From Trichomonas vaginalis G3 (lineage: Eukaryota > Parabasalia > Trichomonadida > Trichomonadidae), in assembly GCF_026262505.1 (NCBI RefSeq), contig NC_067206.1:31759896-31823895 (forward strand): a DNA stretch of 64,000 bases. The letters are read 5' to 3'. The notes under the pieces are model-generated. The model was not told the DNA's origin. It saw nothing but the letters and a program-made list of their open reading frames with translations, and ran no database searches. Positions 19,783 through 29,881 of the stretch are shown here, in pieces. The first letter of the stretch is position 1; the number at the start of each line of letters is the position of its first letter. A program made the position numbers and the translations under genes.

Positions 19783-20334
19783 TTATGAGTTGTCATATTT
19801 ATTGATGAGTTTTGGCCTCTCGAGTCTAATATTAAAATATATGCCTTCATAGCTTTGGAATTTAATTAGTACTTGATTTTCATTATTTTCTTCTTCAGGA
19901 TTTTCATTCGTATTCGTTTGCTCTGTAATGAAATTTTGATCTACCATCCCATGCACTTTGTCTAATGTTTCGTCTGAAATTGCTGTATCTCCGTTATTAT
20001 TTTCTTGATCGTTTTGATCTTGATTTTCGTTATTTTCGGGTTGCTCAGAATTTTGACTTTTAACTTCATCGTTATTTTGTTCGGTTTCGCCTTGATTTGA
20101 ATTTTTTTCTGTTTTATTACTTCTTTGAGATGCATTTCCGCTTACGTTAACAGAATTATTGTTAGATTTATTAGATTTGGCAGAGTTCGGACTTGCTATT
20201 TCTCCATTTTGCGATTGATTTTCGGAATTATTTTTTGGACTTTGGGGATTTTGTTCTTGATTCGTTCCCTCCTCTGGTGTCTGGTTAGCTTCCAAACCAT
20301 TTCCAGAATTTAAAGCTTGCTTTATTGATATCAT
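19783..20334 (-). pseudogene. Truncated mirror copy of the 5' end of the 840-residue coiled-coil gene
   Basis: The first ~154 codons (MISIKQALNSGNGLEANQ through EEENNENQ) read the same as the start of the gene at 41194-43716. At 19872 the match stops abruptly and 29 unrelated codons follow (starting VLIKFQSYEG) to a stop at 19783. It points outward from the element, as a mirror image of the intact gene. The promoter-like TCAATTTTTTTT and 5' leader are also copied. So this is a gene start carried in the left arm of the large inverted repeat and cut at its edge, not an independent gene. It could still be transcribed into a short Asn/Gln-rich protein. Confidence 0.8.
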
Positions 20335-21041
20335 TTTTTAACAAATCCCTTTCAAAAAAAATTGACAGCGAAATAACGTATATTATATCTTTGTTCTTTT
20401 GGATATGAAAACCATTTCCAGTTGTTAGCATACTTCAAAGAAAGCCTAAAGACGAGAGATTCAGTTTTAATAAAATAAAGAATTAAAGTAGTAGGATAGG
20501 ATGGGTTGTGTGACTTTTTTTGTAAACGTAAGAATTCATACAATATCGAGCGATTTTGTATCATTTTTTTAACATATTAATTTTAAAATAATTTATTTTT
20601 TTATTCTTACATAAATGACCCAACAAGTAAAACCAGATAAAATAGATTATCGAATTTTAGAGGATGGTGTTCCTGTTTATATTCAAAGATTTAAAGGGAA
20701 GCAATATTATAGAATTGTTAATCCTGAATACATAAAACATTTATTTAAAAAGGAAGATTGTGAATTATTAAACGTTAATGAATATGAAACCAATAAATCA
20801 AAATTGGAATATAAATATATTGGAAGTGATGAAAGATGCAAAGATAAAGATAAAGTTTATACAGTTTCATATAATGAATGGAAAACCAATAAGATAAGAA
20901 AACATTTAGGAGATTATGGTAAAAGTTCTGAATTCTTTAAATCTAGTATGTACGAGAGAGTAAAAGAAATTAGAAATAATTATTTTCATGAATAAAAAAT
21001 AAACTTTAAAAATTCATGTCTTACATTTTTGAATAATTTAT
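19872..21041 (+). repeat. Left arm of 1,170-bp inverted repeat
   Basis: Reverse-complement match to 40487-41656, equal in length. In the parts compared by eye I saw one difference (near 20462). From inside out it holds the 126-residue ORF, a ~280-bp leader and the first ~154 codons of the coiled-coil gene. No short direct duplication flanks the outer ends (TTAGTA on the left, ATAACC on the right). Confidence 0.9.
20615..20995 (+). CDS. TIR-encoded ORF, left copy, function unknown
   Basis: 126 residues, identical to the copy at 40533-40913 in the other arm; both read inward. It is Lys/Tyr/Glu-rich and begins MTQQVKPDKIDYRILEDG. I recognise no domain. The leader TTTTTTTATTCTTACATAA before the ATG is shared with other element genes, which suggests it belongs to the element rather than the host. 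Its identity in both arms follows from the arms being copies and does not by itself show selection. Confidence 0.65.
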   Translation: MTQQVKPDKIDYRILEDGVPVYIQRFKGKQYYRIVNPEYIKHLFKKEDCELLNVNEYETNKSKLEYKYIGSDERCKDKDKVYTVSYNEWKTNKIRKHLGDYGKSSEFFKSSMYERVKEIRNNYFHE

Positions 21042-21057
21042 TTTTAATTCGTATGAA

Positions 21058-21990
21058 ATGAGCGTCAAAACTAACGACGTTAAAAAATTGGGATTCACAA
21101 ATGAGGAAATAAAGGATATATTAGATGAGGCGGGTTATGAGGTTGATAAATATTATTTAAGAAATTGTCAAAAATTCGCGGAGTTTTTAAATGAGTTTGA
21201 TTATGATGGAAAAATGAATAAAGATGATGTTATAAATTTCTTATATCCCACATCTAAAGAAGAAAAACCTAAAGAACCTGATGTTTTCCCTGAATATTAT
21301 GAAGAACGGATTAAAGATGATGATGAATACGATGAAATTGAAAGACTGGAAAAAATAAGAGATGAAATAGATGAAAAAATTAAGGAATTAAGAGAAGTTG
21401 AAAAATATAATGAAAATGAAGTAGAGGGTTTAATGAATATCCCAGCTTCGGAATCAGAAGTTCAGAAATCTCATGAAGAAAGATATAAAAATTATGTCTC
21501 AGAATCAACACAAAATTTATTAGATGGTGAAATAGACGAAACACTTTCAGAAGAAGGTACTAAATTTATTCGTAAACATAAGTTACAATTTATTGATAAT
21601 GAAAAATACCCCTGTATCCTACTTTCACCCCCTCTCGATTCTGAGAAATTCAAAAAAGCTCTTAAAAACGTGACATATGCAACTAATACGATTAAGAAAG
21701 AAGATCATGATATTTACACAAATTATTATTTAAATAAATGCACAGGTGTTGATAAAGTTTTTGATTTATTAGATAAAATATCAAAAGAAACCATTGGAAC
21801 CTATAAAATTTTGTGTGATTGTGGTTTCATTATTGAAGATACCAATAATGTTTCATATGAAAGAACAGCACCGAAGGAAGACGAAGTGGAAAGGTCTATA
21901 CCATTCGTTATTAAGAACAAAAAGCATATGAAAACGTATAAGCATTATATTTATTCATTTATTTCAGAAAAAAATGGAAGCAACCCATAA
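21058..21990 (+). CDS. Polinton ORF upstream of polymerase, unrecognised
   Basis: 310 residues, looks whole. The N-terminal ~60 residues are helical (KKLGFTNEEIKDILDEAG and KYYLRNCQKFAEFLNEFD), then an acidic coiled-coil stretch at about residues 85-120. The C-terminal half is mixed, with CILLSPPLDSEKFKKALKNV. The position just ahead of the polymerase in the same orientation suggests a replication-associated protein, a terminal-protein-like factor or a polymerase N-terminal region; none can be proven. The leader TTTTTAATTCGTATGAA before the ATG is of the element type. Confidence 0.6.
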   Translation: MSVKTNDVKKLGFTNEEIKDILDEAGYEVDKYYLRNCQKFAEFLNEFDYDGKMNKDDVINFLYPTSKEEKPKEPDVFPEYYEERIKDDDEYDEIERLEKIRDEIDEKIKELREVEKYNENEVEGLMNIPASESEVQKSHEERYKNYVSESTQNLLDGEIDETLSEEGTKFIRKHKLQFIDNEKYPCILLSPPLDSEKFKKALKNVTYATNTIKKEDHDIYTNYYLNKCTGVDKVFDLLDKISKETIGTYKILCDCGFIIEDTNNVSYERTAPKEDEVERSIPFVIKNKKHMKTYKHYIYSFISEKNGSNP

Positions 21991-22200
21991 AATCTTCTCA
22001 TCATTTTATAGCTATTCATACATTCCTTTTCAAAGTTGTGAAATTAAATAAGACAGGAATTAGATTTAATGTATCAGGGTACGCATTCTTGAGTAAATTA
22101 AAATGTATTCTCACGTCGCAGATGATAAAAATTTATGTGTTCTTAATTCATTTTATGGACTTAAAAAATAAACTTTATTTTTTAATTTTATTCTTACATA

Positions 22201-25200
22201 AATGAACAAAAACGGAACCGCTAAAATGAATGATAATCAAATTAGAGCAGAAGGTAGAAGGTTATTTAAACGCTTCTATAACATTCCTGATGGTGTTAAT
22301 CCTAAAACTCGTAAAGCTATTTAAAAAGCAATAGATTCATATGAAGGGTTTGACATTTCATCAGAAAGTAGAGATTAGCGAAATGAAATGTTAATATTGA
22401 TTTCTATTATTGTGATCCTCAACCAGAAGACGTGGACATAAAATAAGGTAACTTTCCATTAGTGGATTCAATAATGATAGATCCAGAATTTGAAACAGTA
22501 AATATTTTATTAACACAGAGTCCATGTGGAAAACTTCACGCTGACAGAATAACAGACGTTGAAGCACTCACGGCTATAGAGTTTGTCCATATTGTAAAGA
22601 AGAAGTTATTCTATCCGTGATGATCCGAAAGGAAAAACCAAAGAAGATTTTTAAAGCATTGTGAGAAATGTAAAGAAAATAATGGGATTAATTCAAGACG
22701 TTCAATTGCAAAAGACCCAGCAACCATATGCACCACATATTACGAAACAGAAGATATATCAGGGTTATTAGCTCATAATTTGCAGAATATTATCAACCGA
22801 CAAGATATTATATTACTTTTGACTTCGAAGCATTAGAGACTAAAGAAGAATTACAACTTTCTGAGTGTGCAACTTTGAACGCTTACTTAAACCATTCATG
22901 GTATCATCAACGTTAAATTAAATGATAAAACATATACGAGGAATTTTTGCTTAACTTCGAGTGATTCTTTATTTCTGATTGGATGAGTTTTATTTCAACC
23001 TGTTCATTAGTTGCTAAATCAAATATTGAACAATATGAAGAATTAATGAAGTCGCAAACATTAAATGAAAACAGAAGGAAGCATTTAAAGAACTTCTAGA
23101 AGGAAATTCAATAAAGTGAATATCATAGGTTTTAATTCGGAAAGTTTGATTTAAATTTAATTCTTCATGATTTAAACACTGCAAAATGGAAAATAAAATC
23201 AATGCTGGGTTCATCTTCACAATTTAAGCAAATCATGTAAAGAAAACAAACGTTCCATATGAATTGAGATTATTGACATCAGAAATTATATAGCGGGTGG
23301 GACATTAACCAATTCACTCAAGATTTCGGAAACAATAAATCACGTGTTAAATCCTTTTCCCTTATCAATTCATCACACGGAGAATTACGAAGAAGAATTA
23401 TATAAAGAGGAACCATTCACTCAAGATTCATTTTATTCAGCATTAACCCAAGAAACTATATCAGATAGTGATTATCAAATATATCTCAATGATGCTAAAA
23501 TTTAAGAATAGATTAGAATATTTTATTCATTATTGCAATAAAGATGTTGAAATTATGATTGACCCAATCGATAAAATTGAAGAAACATTTGTTTATAAAA
23601 TTGACATGCTTCATAATCTTTCTTTATCATCGAATGCTTCAATGATTCGTTACGCTTTAGCATATAAAGACTTTAATCCTAATGAAAAAATACCTGAGGA
23701 AGAGATAGAATCAAGTTTTGAATTAACGAAAAGGTATTGGAAATATAAAATTGAATCATATAAGAAACAAGATGAAAAAGCAGAAAGGGATACTAAAAAT
23801 AATGTTTCAATGGATGATTTCAATACTATCACGATTAATCCTTTCATCTAAATGCAAAATGTGTGGTAAAGCGTTTACATATGCTAATAAACCAACATTA
23901 GATAAATCGATAATGAAAAACCACATACCAAAGAAAATTGCCAGTTAATGTTTGTTATTGCAATGTCGTAAAATCAAATAAAGATGAAGATGTTCAACGT
24001 TTAAGAATCAATTTAAGAAATTACGCATTAAAAAATAATTTTACCAATGACTTTAGATTCAGTTGAAGCTTATCACATTCTCCGTAATGGAATTACTGGT
24101 GGTCTATCAAATGTTCAACATCGTGTAATCTTAAAGGAATCACGCACATTAATAAACTTTCATATAATCCAGAAACTAAAACTGTATCAAATGAGGACAC
24201 TTCCAACATCATGACTCATTTCGTTGGTGTGACTTTAATTCATTATATCCTTCATCATTTTCATCTAATCCTCATGATTTCATTCAATATACTGACCATA
24301 AAATGTATATGCCGGGAAGATGAATGGTGTTATCATTTGTTATACAGCAACAAAGAAAGCAAAAGCACTGGGAATAATTAAGAAGAAAAATACTTTATTC
24401 GTGGCTGAAGTAAAGGGTCACATTGATGAAAAATACATTAATGATTACATAAACTTTTTACCGATAATAAGAAACTTAGATATTATCACAGATGAAAAAA
24501 CAATTGGCAGTTTTATGTATAATTACATGAAATCAAACAATCTACCAGTTGACCAGAAACAGAGGAAATTAACTCAGTTAGCATCAACACACAACCAATA
24601 TCAACCATTTCTTCTTATTATCTTTGGTATCTAATAGACAGATTTCATTTTATCATTGATGATATTCAATCAATTTTAACATTTACGAAAAATACTTGTT
24701 TTAATAATTTGCGAACAAATTTATGAACGAAAGACAAAAGGCTGAATTAGAAGGAAATAAAGGAAAAAGTTTATTTTGCAAGATTTCACTTAATGGATCA
24801 TATGGTTACGATGCATGAATACACAAAATTACGCAAAGACTAAAAAATGAATGCACAGAAGTCACGCGTTGCATGTATGTCAATAAGTTTAAAAACATAA
24901 AGAAATAGGTGAGGATACATATCAAGTGATGCTTAAAGATAGATTTTATAGATGTGATACATGTTTTACAAGAGGCATTCTTCACTTTAAGATAATGCTA
25001 AATACTGGTATTTGGTTTTCATTTATGATTTTATGTATAAATGCATGGATGTTAATCGTTTTCATTTCATTGAAAGGTGATACTGATTCATCTTATTGGG
25101 CAATCGCTGGCGATCCAAGTCTTCCTAACACTCAAGCATTTCAAGCAATTGTTAACCGATAAACAATTTTATGATAAAACATTTTCAAATTCGCACCATT

Positions 25201-25606
25201 TGATTTCTTCTGTTTTGATGAGAAATTTAAACCTAAATTAAAGAATAAAGCTGAAGAAAAAGCACATGAGAAGAAGTTATTGGGTTTAGCAATGAGAAAC
25301 AAGGTGATAACATGGTTGTTTTATGTCCTAAATGTTATAATATCATTCAACGGTTCAATTGATGGAAGTGATTTTAAAAAGATTGCACAAAAAATGAAAG
25401 GTGTTAGTTTACGACAAAATAAGCAATTAACACCTAAAAAATATTTGGATATAATAAATGATAAAGTGATATTTGATGGTCAGAATATTAATTTACAACT
25501 TAAAAATGGGTCAATGACTCGCTTAACAATCGGTAAGACTGCATTAACAGGAGCACACACTAAGGCTGTATGTTGTGAAAATGGATGTTGTATGCCATTT
25601 ATTTAA
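22201..25606 (+). pseudogene. Protein-primed DNA polymerase B of the Polinton (broken)
   Basis: Fossil gene of about 3.4 kb with many breaks. Family B landmarks appear in the expected order: an exonuclease motif of FDFEAL type near 22,815, a second exonuclease-type GFNS motif near 23,130, the SLNGSYGYD motif near 24,790, and GDTDSSYW with the catalytic aspartates near 25,080. This order and length are those of the protein-primed polymerase that copies Polintons. The gene begins with the element-type leader TTTTATTCTTACATAA before an ATG at 22201. Confidence 0.8.
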
Positions 25607-25732
25607 TACAATTTAAAATTTTATTTTTAATGAAATGCCACAGAAGAGACAAAAGGAACCGTTAATGATGGCTTTGATACTATGATTCAAAGAGGTGGGC
25701 ACCCTTAAAACATTGATTTTATTTTTATATAA

Positions 25733-26008
25733 ATGGATAACACAGATTTAAAAATTTTAATCGGTGATTTAGTACTTAATCAAAATTTTCTTGATTATTA
25801 TGATTTAAAATCATATCTCCAAAAATATGATAACAATATAACGGGTGATGATATGGATTATTATTATCCATATTATAAAAATGAAGTTTTGAAATATCAT
25901 GATAAAATAATTTCTGAAATTAAAGACAAAATTAAAAATAATGAATATTCAAAGGGAAAAACTAAATCACAACTTAAACAGTTGAAAGATTCAAAAATAA
26001 AGTATTAA
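25733..26008 (+). CDS. Small Polinton ORF between polymerase and integrase
   Basis: 91 residues, Asp/Lys/Tyr-rich and helical (MDNTDLKILIGDLVLNQ), preceded by the element leader TTTTATTTTTATATAA. Protein-like sequence also lies between it and the integrase. I recognise no domain. It may be a separate small gene or part of a broken one. Confidence 0.45.
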   Translation: MDNTDLKILIGDLVLNQNFLDYYDLKSYLQKYDNNITGDDMDYYYPYYKNEVLKYHDKIISEIKDKIKNNEYSKGKTKSQLKQLKDSKIKY

Positions 26009-26267
26009 CAGAAGAAGATATTGATGAATTATATAAATTATATAATCCTGAGCCGCAAAAGCCAAAGGAACAAAACGCCCAGGTTCTTCAGACCATAAAT
26101 GAAGCACAAGCTTTAATTTATGATTCATTAGTTAAACCATATTCAGCCGACTTTTAAATGAAACAACTTTTGGAATTCATCCTTCAACATAAACTCGAAG
26201 CAGGAAAGTATATCAAACCTTTATATACAGCATATTTTAAAACAAGAATAGAATACATCCAGAATTA

Positions 26268-27235
26268 ATGAAGGAAGGAATGAAATCCAAAATCAAAGCA
26301 GATAAAATTAAACCACTTGCAATACCAAAATCTCCAACGACAGTACCGCCTCCTCCTCCTTCAGTTAATCCTTCATCATTCACTTTATTATATCCATTTC
26401 AAACATTAAAAGAACAAAAAGATTTTAAAAAGGGTTTCAAGATATTAAATAAACCAATTGACCCGAAAATTCAACCGTTAAAGGAAAAATTTAGTCGCCC
26501 TTCATTTGCCACCAATACCATATTCATACGAAATCGATCATCTGGAATATTCAAAAGGAAACGTTACTTATTTATTTGCCATTAACATTAACACTAGATA
26601 TTTATATTGCATTCCAGTGAAAGGGAAAACAGAACAGGAAACAAGAAGAGCTATACAAACTTACTAGATCATGAAAGAGTAGATAATATCAGGGTGATGG
26701 TGATAAAGGATTTCAGGCAGCTATGGCTCATTATTTCCCACAAATTAATTTTTTCTTTTCATCCTCTCCATATACGTTTCATAATAAAATAGTTGATGCG
26801 GTAATGAGAACTCTTAGAGATGCGTTAGGGGTTAACGGTCAGATATACTGGGATGGAAATCATGACTCTATCATACAGCAGTTAGTATATTATTACAATA
26901 ATACATGGCATAGAACTATAAACATGAAACCAGTGGAAATGAAAAATGATATTTCAAAAGAATGGGAATATATTAGAAAGCAAATGGAAAGGTTGAATGA
27001 TGTTAAACGTGAACAAATTAATTCGGGGCTCATGAATTTTAAACAAGGGGATAAAGTTTTGATTCATCTCGATTATGGAAAAACTGATAAATCAATGACA
27101 AAAAGAAGACGAAGATTTGACACAATAGCTGAATTTGTTAGATATATTAACGGCAATGCATTAGTTGAAGTTGACAATAAATTAATAGAAATTCCGATTT
27201 ATTTTATTACTCCATTATATTTAAATAATATTTAA
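26268..27235 (+). pseudogene. Retroviral-type integrase of the Polinton (broken)
   Basis: The downstream part carries clear integrase features: YYNNTWHRTINMKPVEM, typical of the end of the rve core, then a small beta-rich C-terminal domain (GDKVLIHLDYGK, ending IPIYFITPLYLNN) like the chromo/SH3-type tails of Maverick integrases. The upstream part is integrase-like but broken in several places. The enzyme would have joined element ends to chromosomal DNA. Its place beside polymerase B is usual for the family. Confidence 0.8.
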
Positions 27236-27254
27236 TTTTTTTAATTCGTAAGAA

Positions 27255-27542
27255 ATGAGTGACAACGAAGCAGCCAAGAGTCCAGACAATGAATATAAAA
27301 AGAAACTAAACAGAATTAAATCAAAAATATGCTATTACAAAAAGAAGCCGCAATGCGGTGGGGTTGATGCCCATAAAACTAATGGAACTGAAAACGATAA
27401 AGAAAGAATTGAAAAATTAGAAACTTACCGTTCAATCCTTAAACTGAGTGAAGCAAAAATAAAAGAATTTAATAGAATAAATAAATTGATTGGAAGAGAT
27501 GAATTTAATAAAGATGAATTTTTAAACTCTATCCAAATTTAA
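27255..27542 (+). CDS. Small basic Polinton ORF, unrecognised
   Basis: 95 residues, Lys/Asn/Glu-rich and helical (MSDNEAAKSPDNEYKKKL), no known domain, looks whole. It follows the integrase by 20 bases with the element leader TTTTTTTAATTCGTAAGAA. Its stop overlaps the stop of a convergent small ORF on the other strand. Confidence 0.5.
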   Translation: MSDNEAAKSPDNEYKKKLNRIKSKICYYKKKPQCGGVDAHKTNGTENDKERIEKLETYRSILKLSEAKIKEFNRINKLIGRDEFNKDEFLNSIQI

Positions 27543-27703
27543 TTTTTATTCCTCTTCGACAACATCTCTCTTTCCATCATTACTGCATAACCGCATTTTC
27601 TCAATTTTAGTGGTTTGTTATTTTTAACATGTTCTTGCATCATTTTTATCATTTCCTCCCTTGTTATGATTCGTGGTAAATTTTGAGCTTGTGGGGTATT
27701 CAT
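27539..27703 (-). CDS. 54-residue Polinton ORF
   Basis: Begins MNTPQAQNLPRIITREEM and ends in a basic stretch. It reads leftward between the 95-residue ORF and the nested module, with an element-type leader (TTTTTATTTTTATCATAA) before its ATG. No domain is recognised. The leader is the main reason to believe it. Confidence 0.4.
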   Translation of the reverse strand: MNTPQAQNLPRIITREEMIKMMQEHVKNNKPLKLRKCGYAVMMEREMLSKRNKN

Positions 27704-27741
27704 TTATGATAAAAATAAAAATTTGTTATCAGTTATTTTAT

Positions 27742-27911
27742 CGTTAAGTGACTCAAAGAGTCCGGAGACAAAGTCTCATGTTTTTAGGTTATTCAATAAT
27801 TAATTATTTTTGAAGAACTGTGGGTGTCACTACGTCACCATGTGTCACTCGGTTAATTAACTTCTCTGAAAAAATGAGACAACATGACATTTTGACAACA
27901 GTCCAGGAAAT
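27742..27911 (+). repeat. Outer inverted repeat of nested module, left copy
   Basis: Starts CGTTAAGTGACTCAAAGAG and contains TTAATTAACTTCTCTGAAAA and CAACATGACATTTTGACAAC. Reverse-complement match to 32718-32911; the right copy is longer because it carries extra copies of the short TTAACGTAAACA unit. Confidence 0.75.
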
Positions 27912-27957
27912 ATATTTTATCGTTAATGTTTTGTCATGACTTCATCGTAAATGTTTT

Positions 27958-28020
27958 GTGAAGAATATAGCAACCGCCGGAATTCAGACGATTGTTTTTT
28001 TATACGAAATTCACGCAGGA
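27958..28020 (-). repeat. Stray ~60-bp copy of part of the KilA-N gene
   Basis: GAATATAGCAACCGCCGGAA and the bases after it match, in inverted orientation, the piece of the KilA-N gene near 32395-32453, with a few differences. It shows that the module end is a mosaic built from its own gene sequence. Confidence 0.7.
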
Positions 28021-28029
28021 TTAAGGGGA

Positions 28030-28137
28030 AGGCAGTTATGAATTATTTTTGAAGAACTGAATGTGTCACCAGGTCACCAGGTCACCAGGTTAATTAACTT
28101 CTCTGAAAAAATGAGACAACATGACATTTAGACAACA
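28030..28137 (+). repeat. Inner inverted repeat of nested module, left copy
   Basis: Shares TTTTTGAAGAACTG, a run of GGTCACCA units and TTAATTAACTTCTCTGAAAA with the outer repeat, and matches 31804-31935 as reverse complement. The CTGGTGAC unit is repeated in tandem here and in its partner. Confidence 0.7.
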
Positions 28138-28174
28138 ACATAGGATTAATGCAAAAATAAATTCAAATCATACT

Positions 28175-28582
28175 TTATAAAGCTTCATTTACAGGTATTT
28201 CATCGTCAGTAAATGAATCCTCATTATCGTTTGGTTCAACCTGTTTATATAATCCTTTCATTTCTTCTTTCAAAACATAACACCATGTTTGTTTACCGTC
28301 TATTTTTCTTTGTTTCCTTTCACATTTATTCTTAATACTCATTTGGAAATTCTTGTCTTTCATGTCTGATGGTTTGCAGAATAGAGCATTTTCACACGTC
28401 ATACCTGCACTCAATTCATCATAATATGTATTTATCCATACATCTAAAGGATTTGTTGATAACTCGATTAAATCTTGTTTGGCTTCAGTCATCGGAATGA
28501 TTCGTACATTAAATGATGAAAGGTCGTAATTGATAAAATACGTCAGCAAATTATCATAAAATTCCTTAGTGCATGAATCCAT
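28175..28582 (-). CDS. Probable D5-like (SF3) helicase C-terminal region
   Basis: About 135 residues. The stretch LLTYFINYDLSSFNVRIIP followed by MTEAKQDLIELSTNPLDVW resembles the region after the ATPase core in viral D5-like primase-helicases, and the end (NKCERKQRKIDGKQTWCYVL) resembles their C-terminal winged-helix-like part. I see no Walker motifs nearby, so this is only a remnant. Such helicases drive genome replication in pox-like viruses, virophages and many Polinton-like viruses. The call rests on remembered sequence pattern, not a search. Confidence 0.45.
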   Translation of the reverse strand: MDSCTKEFYDNLLTYFINYDLSSFNVRIIPMTEAKQDLIELSTNPLDVWINTYYDELSAGMTCENALFCKPSDMKDKNFQMSIKNKCERKQRKIDGKQTWCYVLKEEMKGLYKQVEPNDNEDSFTDDEIPVNEAL

Positions 28583-28665
28583 TAAATTCTTGAAGTAATC
28601 AAATTGACCCTTAAATTTACATATCTTCTGTCTCCAACTTCAATTTTGACAGGGTAAACGTTTTG

Positions 28666-29040
28666 TCATGATTTCATCGTAATGAGTGTAAATGACCCAA
28701 AATATATTTTAGGGTAGAAGGGTAGATCTAACCTCATTTCTAACCTCATTTCTACCCTCTTGCGATTTTCATACGGAATCTCTTCTCTCGGTTTTCCGAG
28801 GGAAGCAATCATATGAGGAAATTCTTCTAAAAGTTCTTTTGTCTGTTGGTTTTCAAACCAATGATATGCTTGCTTTGTAGAACGAAGAGCATTCATTATA
28901 CTTTGCATTTGGTACATGTCATCTTTGACCGAACGAATGAGTCTCAATTGTTTGTTATATTGTATGTATTCATATTCTTCATTTATGGCTTCATGAACGA
29001 TAGCAGTTGTTGTGTTCTCTGTTGTTGACATATCTGTCAT
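28666..29040 (-). CDS. KilA-N domain protein (short)
   Basis: About 124 residues from the ATG at 29038-29040. YNKQLRLIRSVKDDMYQMQ followed by AYHWFENQQTKELLEEFP fits the second half of a KilA-N DNA-binding domain. KilA-N proteins are common in large eukaryotic DNA viruses, phages and trichomonad genomes. One copy of the module's ~50-bp repeat lies within the coding end (EMRLEMRLDLPFYPK). It has the element-type leader TTTTTATTTTGTATGAA. Confidence 0.6.
   Translation of the reverse strand: MTDMSTTENTTTAIVHEAINEEYEYIQYNKQLRLIRSVKDDMYQMQSIMNALRSTKQAYHWFENQQTKELLEEFPHMIASLGKPREEIPYENRKRVEMRLEMRLDLPFYPKIYFGSFTLITMKS
28711..28759 (+). repeat. ~50-bp repeat, copy 1
   Basis: AGGGTAGAAGGGTAGATCTA followed by two ACCTCATTTCTA units. 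Three further copies lie at 29828-29876 (same orientation) and at 30938-30975 and 31177-31238 (inverted). It contains a near-palindrome around AGATCT. Confidence 0.85.
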
Positions 29041-29167
29041 TTCATACAAAATAAAAATAATTTTAAAACTAACTTTATTTTCTGACTTTCACAAAACCAA
29101 AAATAAACGCTTTATATGTATTTTTCAGCAACTTCGTCAAATAATTTTATAGCTTTATCTATCTCAT

Positions 29168-29719
29168 CTACTTCAAACGTTTACCTTTCATGGGAGCACC
29201 ATACATTTTCTCAAACTTTTCAAGTAGTTCTGTTTCAGCAGCTCTCATATCATTAACGAACACAACCTTGACTCTATTGACTGTACTGTCATATCTTTGA
29301 GTTATATTATATGTTCTTCCTATCTTATATCTCTTTGTATTGAAGTCCTTCGGTTTCTGAACGATATAAAGTAAGCCTTCACTGCAACGTTCTGAGTCGA
29401 ATGAACCATATGTTATGAAGTTATATCCAACAACTGGGTCTAACCATAACAAAACTATTGGTATAAGACTTTTGTCAATGAGATATGCTCTTGTTCCATG
29501 AAATGCTACCGATATCATAAGCTCAGGATTTCTTGTCAAAATTTTCTGAGTTGAAGCATTTCTAACCCAGTCGTTTGTTTTCTTTTCAGATGGAGATATA
29601 ATGTCTGACAAAGAATATTTGTTGTATTTCTTTGAGTATCTTACGTTTAAATCACCTATTCTAACCACTTTGGTGTCATTGTCTATCTTTCTAACTGTTT
29701 CAAACTCAATGTTTGTCAT
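29168..29719 (-). CDS. KilA-N plus T5orf172/GIY-YIG-like protein
   Basis: About 183 residues from the ATG at 29717-29719. N-terminal part: YSKKYNKYSLSDIISPSEKK, then WVRNASTQKIL and GTRAYLIDKSLIPIVLLWLD, the pattern of a KilA-N domain. C-terminal part: GLLYIVQKPKDF, RYKIGRTYNITQRY and AAETELLEKFEKMYG, the pattern of T5orf172, a GIY-YIG-nuclease-related domain. This pairing is known from large eukaryotic DNA viruses. A DNA-binding, possibly DNA-cutting, protein is likely. The leader TTTTTATCTTGTATGTAAGA is shared with two other module genes. Confidence 0.7.
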   Translation of the reverse strand: MTNIEFETVRKIDNDTKVVRIGDLNVRYSKKYNKYSLSDIISPSEKKTNDWVRNASTQKILTRNPELMISVAFHGTRAYLIDKSLIPIVLLWLDPVVGYNFITYGSFDSERCSEGLLYIVQKPKDFNTKRYKIGRTYNITQRYDSTVNRVKVVFVNDMRAAETELLEKFEKMYGAPMKGKRLK

Positions 29720-29827
29720 TACTGTTCTTACATACAAGATAAAAATTTTCTTAGAAAAAATTAGCGTTATTTTTCTAACTAATGAAATTCATGAAATTTG
29801 TTGCTGAATTCAGCAAAAATAATGTTT

Positions 29828-29876
29828 AGGGTAGAAGGGTAGATCTAACCTCATTTCTAACCTCATTTCTACCCTC
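29828..29876 (+). repeat. ~50-bp repeat, copy 2
   Basis: Same sequence as copy 1. Here the match extends rightward for ~40 bases and pairs, inverted, with 31127-31176, making a longer inverted repeat around the two ORFs between them. Confidence 0.85.
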
Positions 29877-29881
29877 AAGAT

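Noticed and set aside
20352-20564. 70-codon open frame present in both inverted repeat arms (also 40964-41176)
   Set aside because: It lies in the leader between the TIR ORF and the coiled-coil gene. Its presence in both arms follows from the arms being copies, and its composition is not protein-like.
22000-27240. Reading the small open frames between 22 and 27 kb as separate genes
   Set aside because: Most of them are pieces of the broken polymerase and integrase; only the ORFs with their own element-type leader are listed as genes.
29720-29737. Upstream extension (YVRT) of the KilA-N proteins at 29719 and 32647
   Set aside because: It needs a TTG start and is just the shared TTGTATGTAAGAACA leader read as protein.
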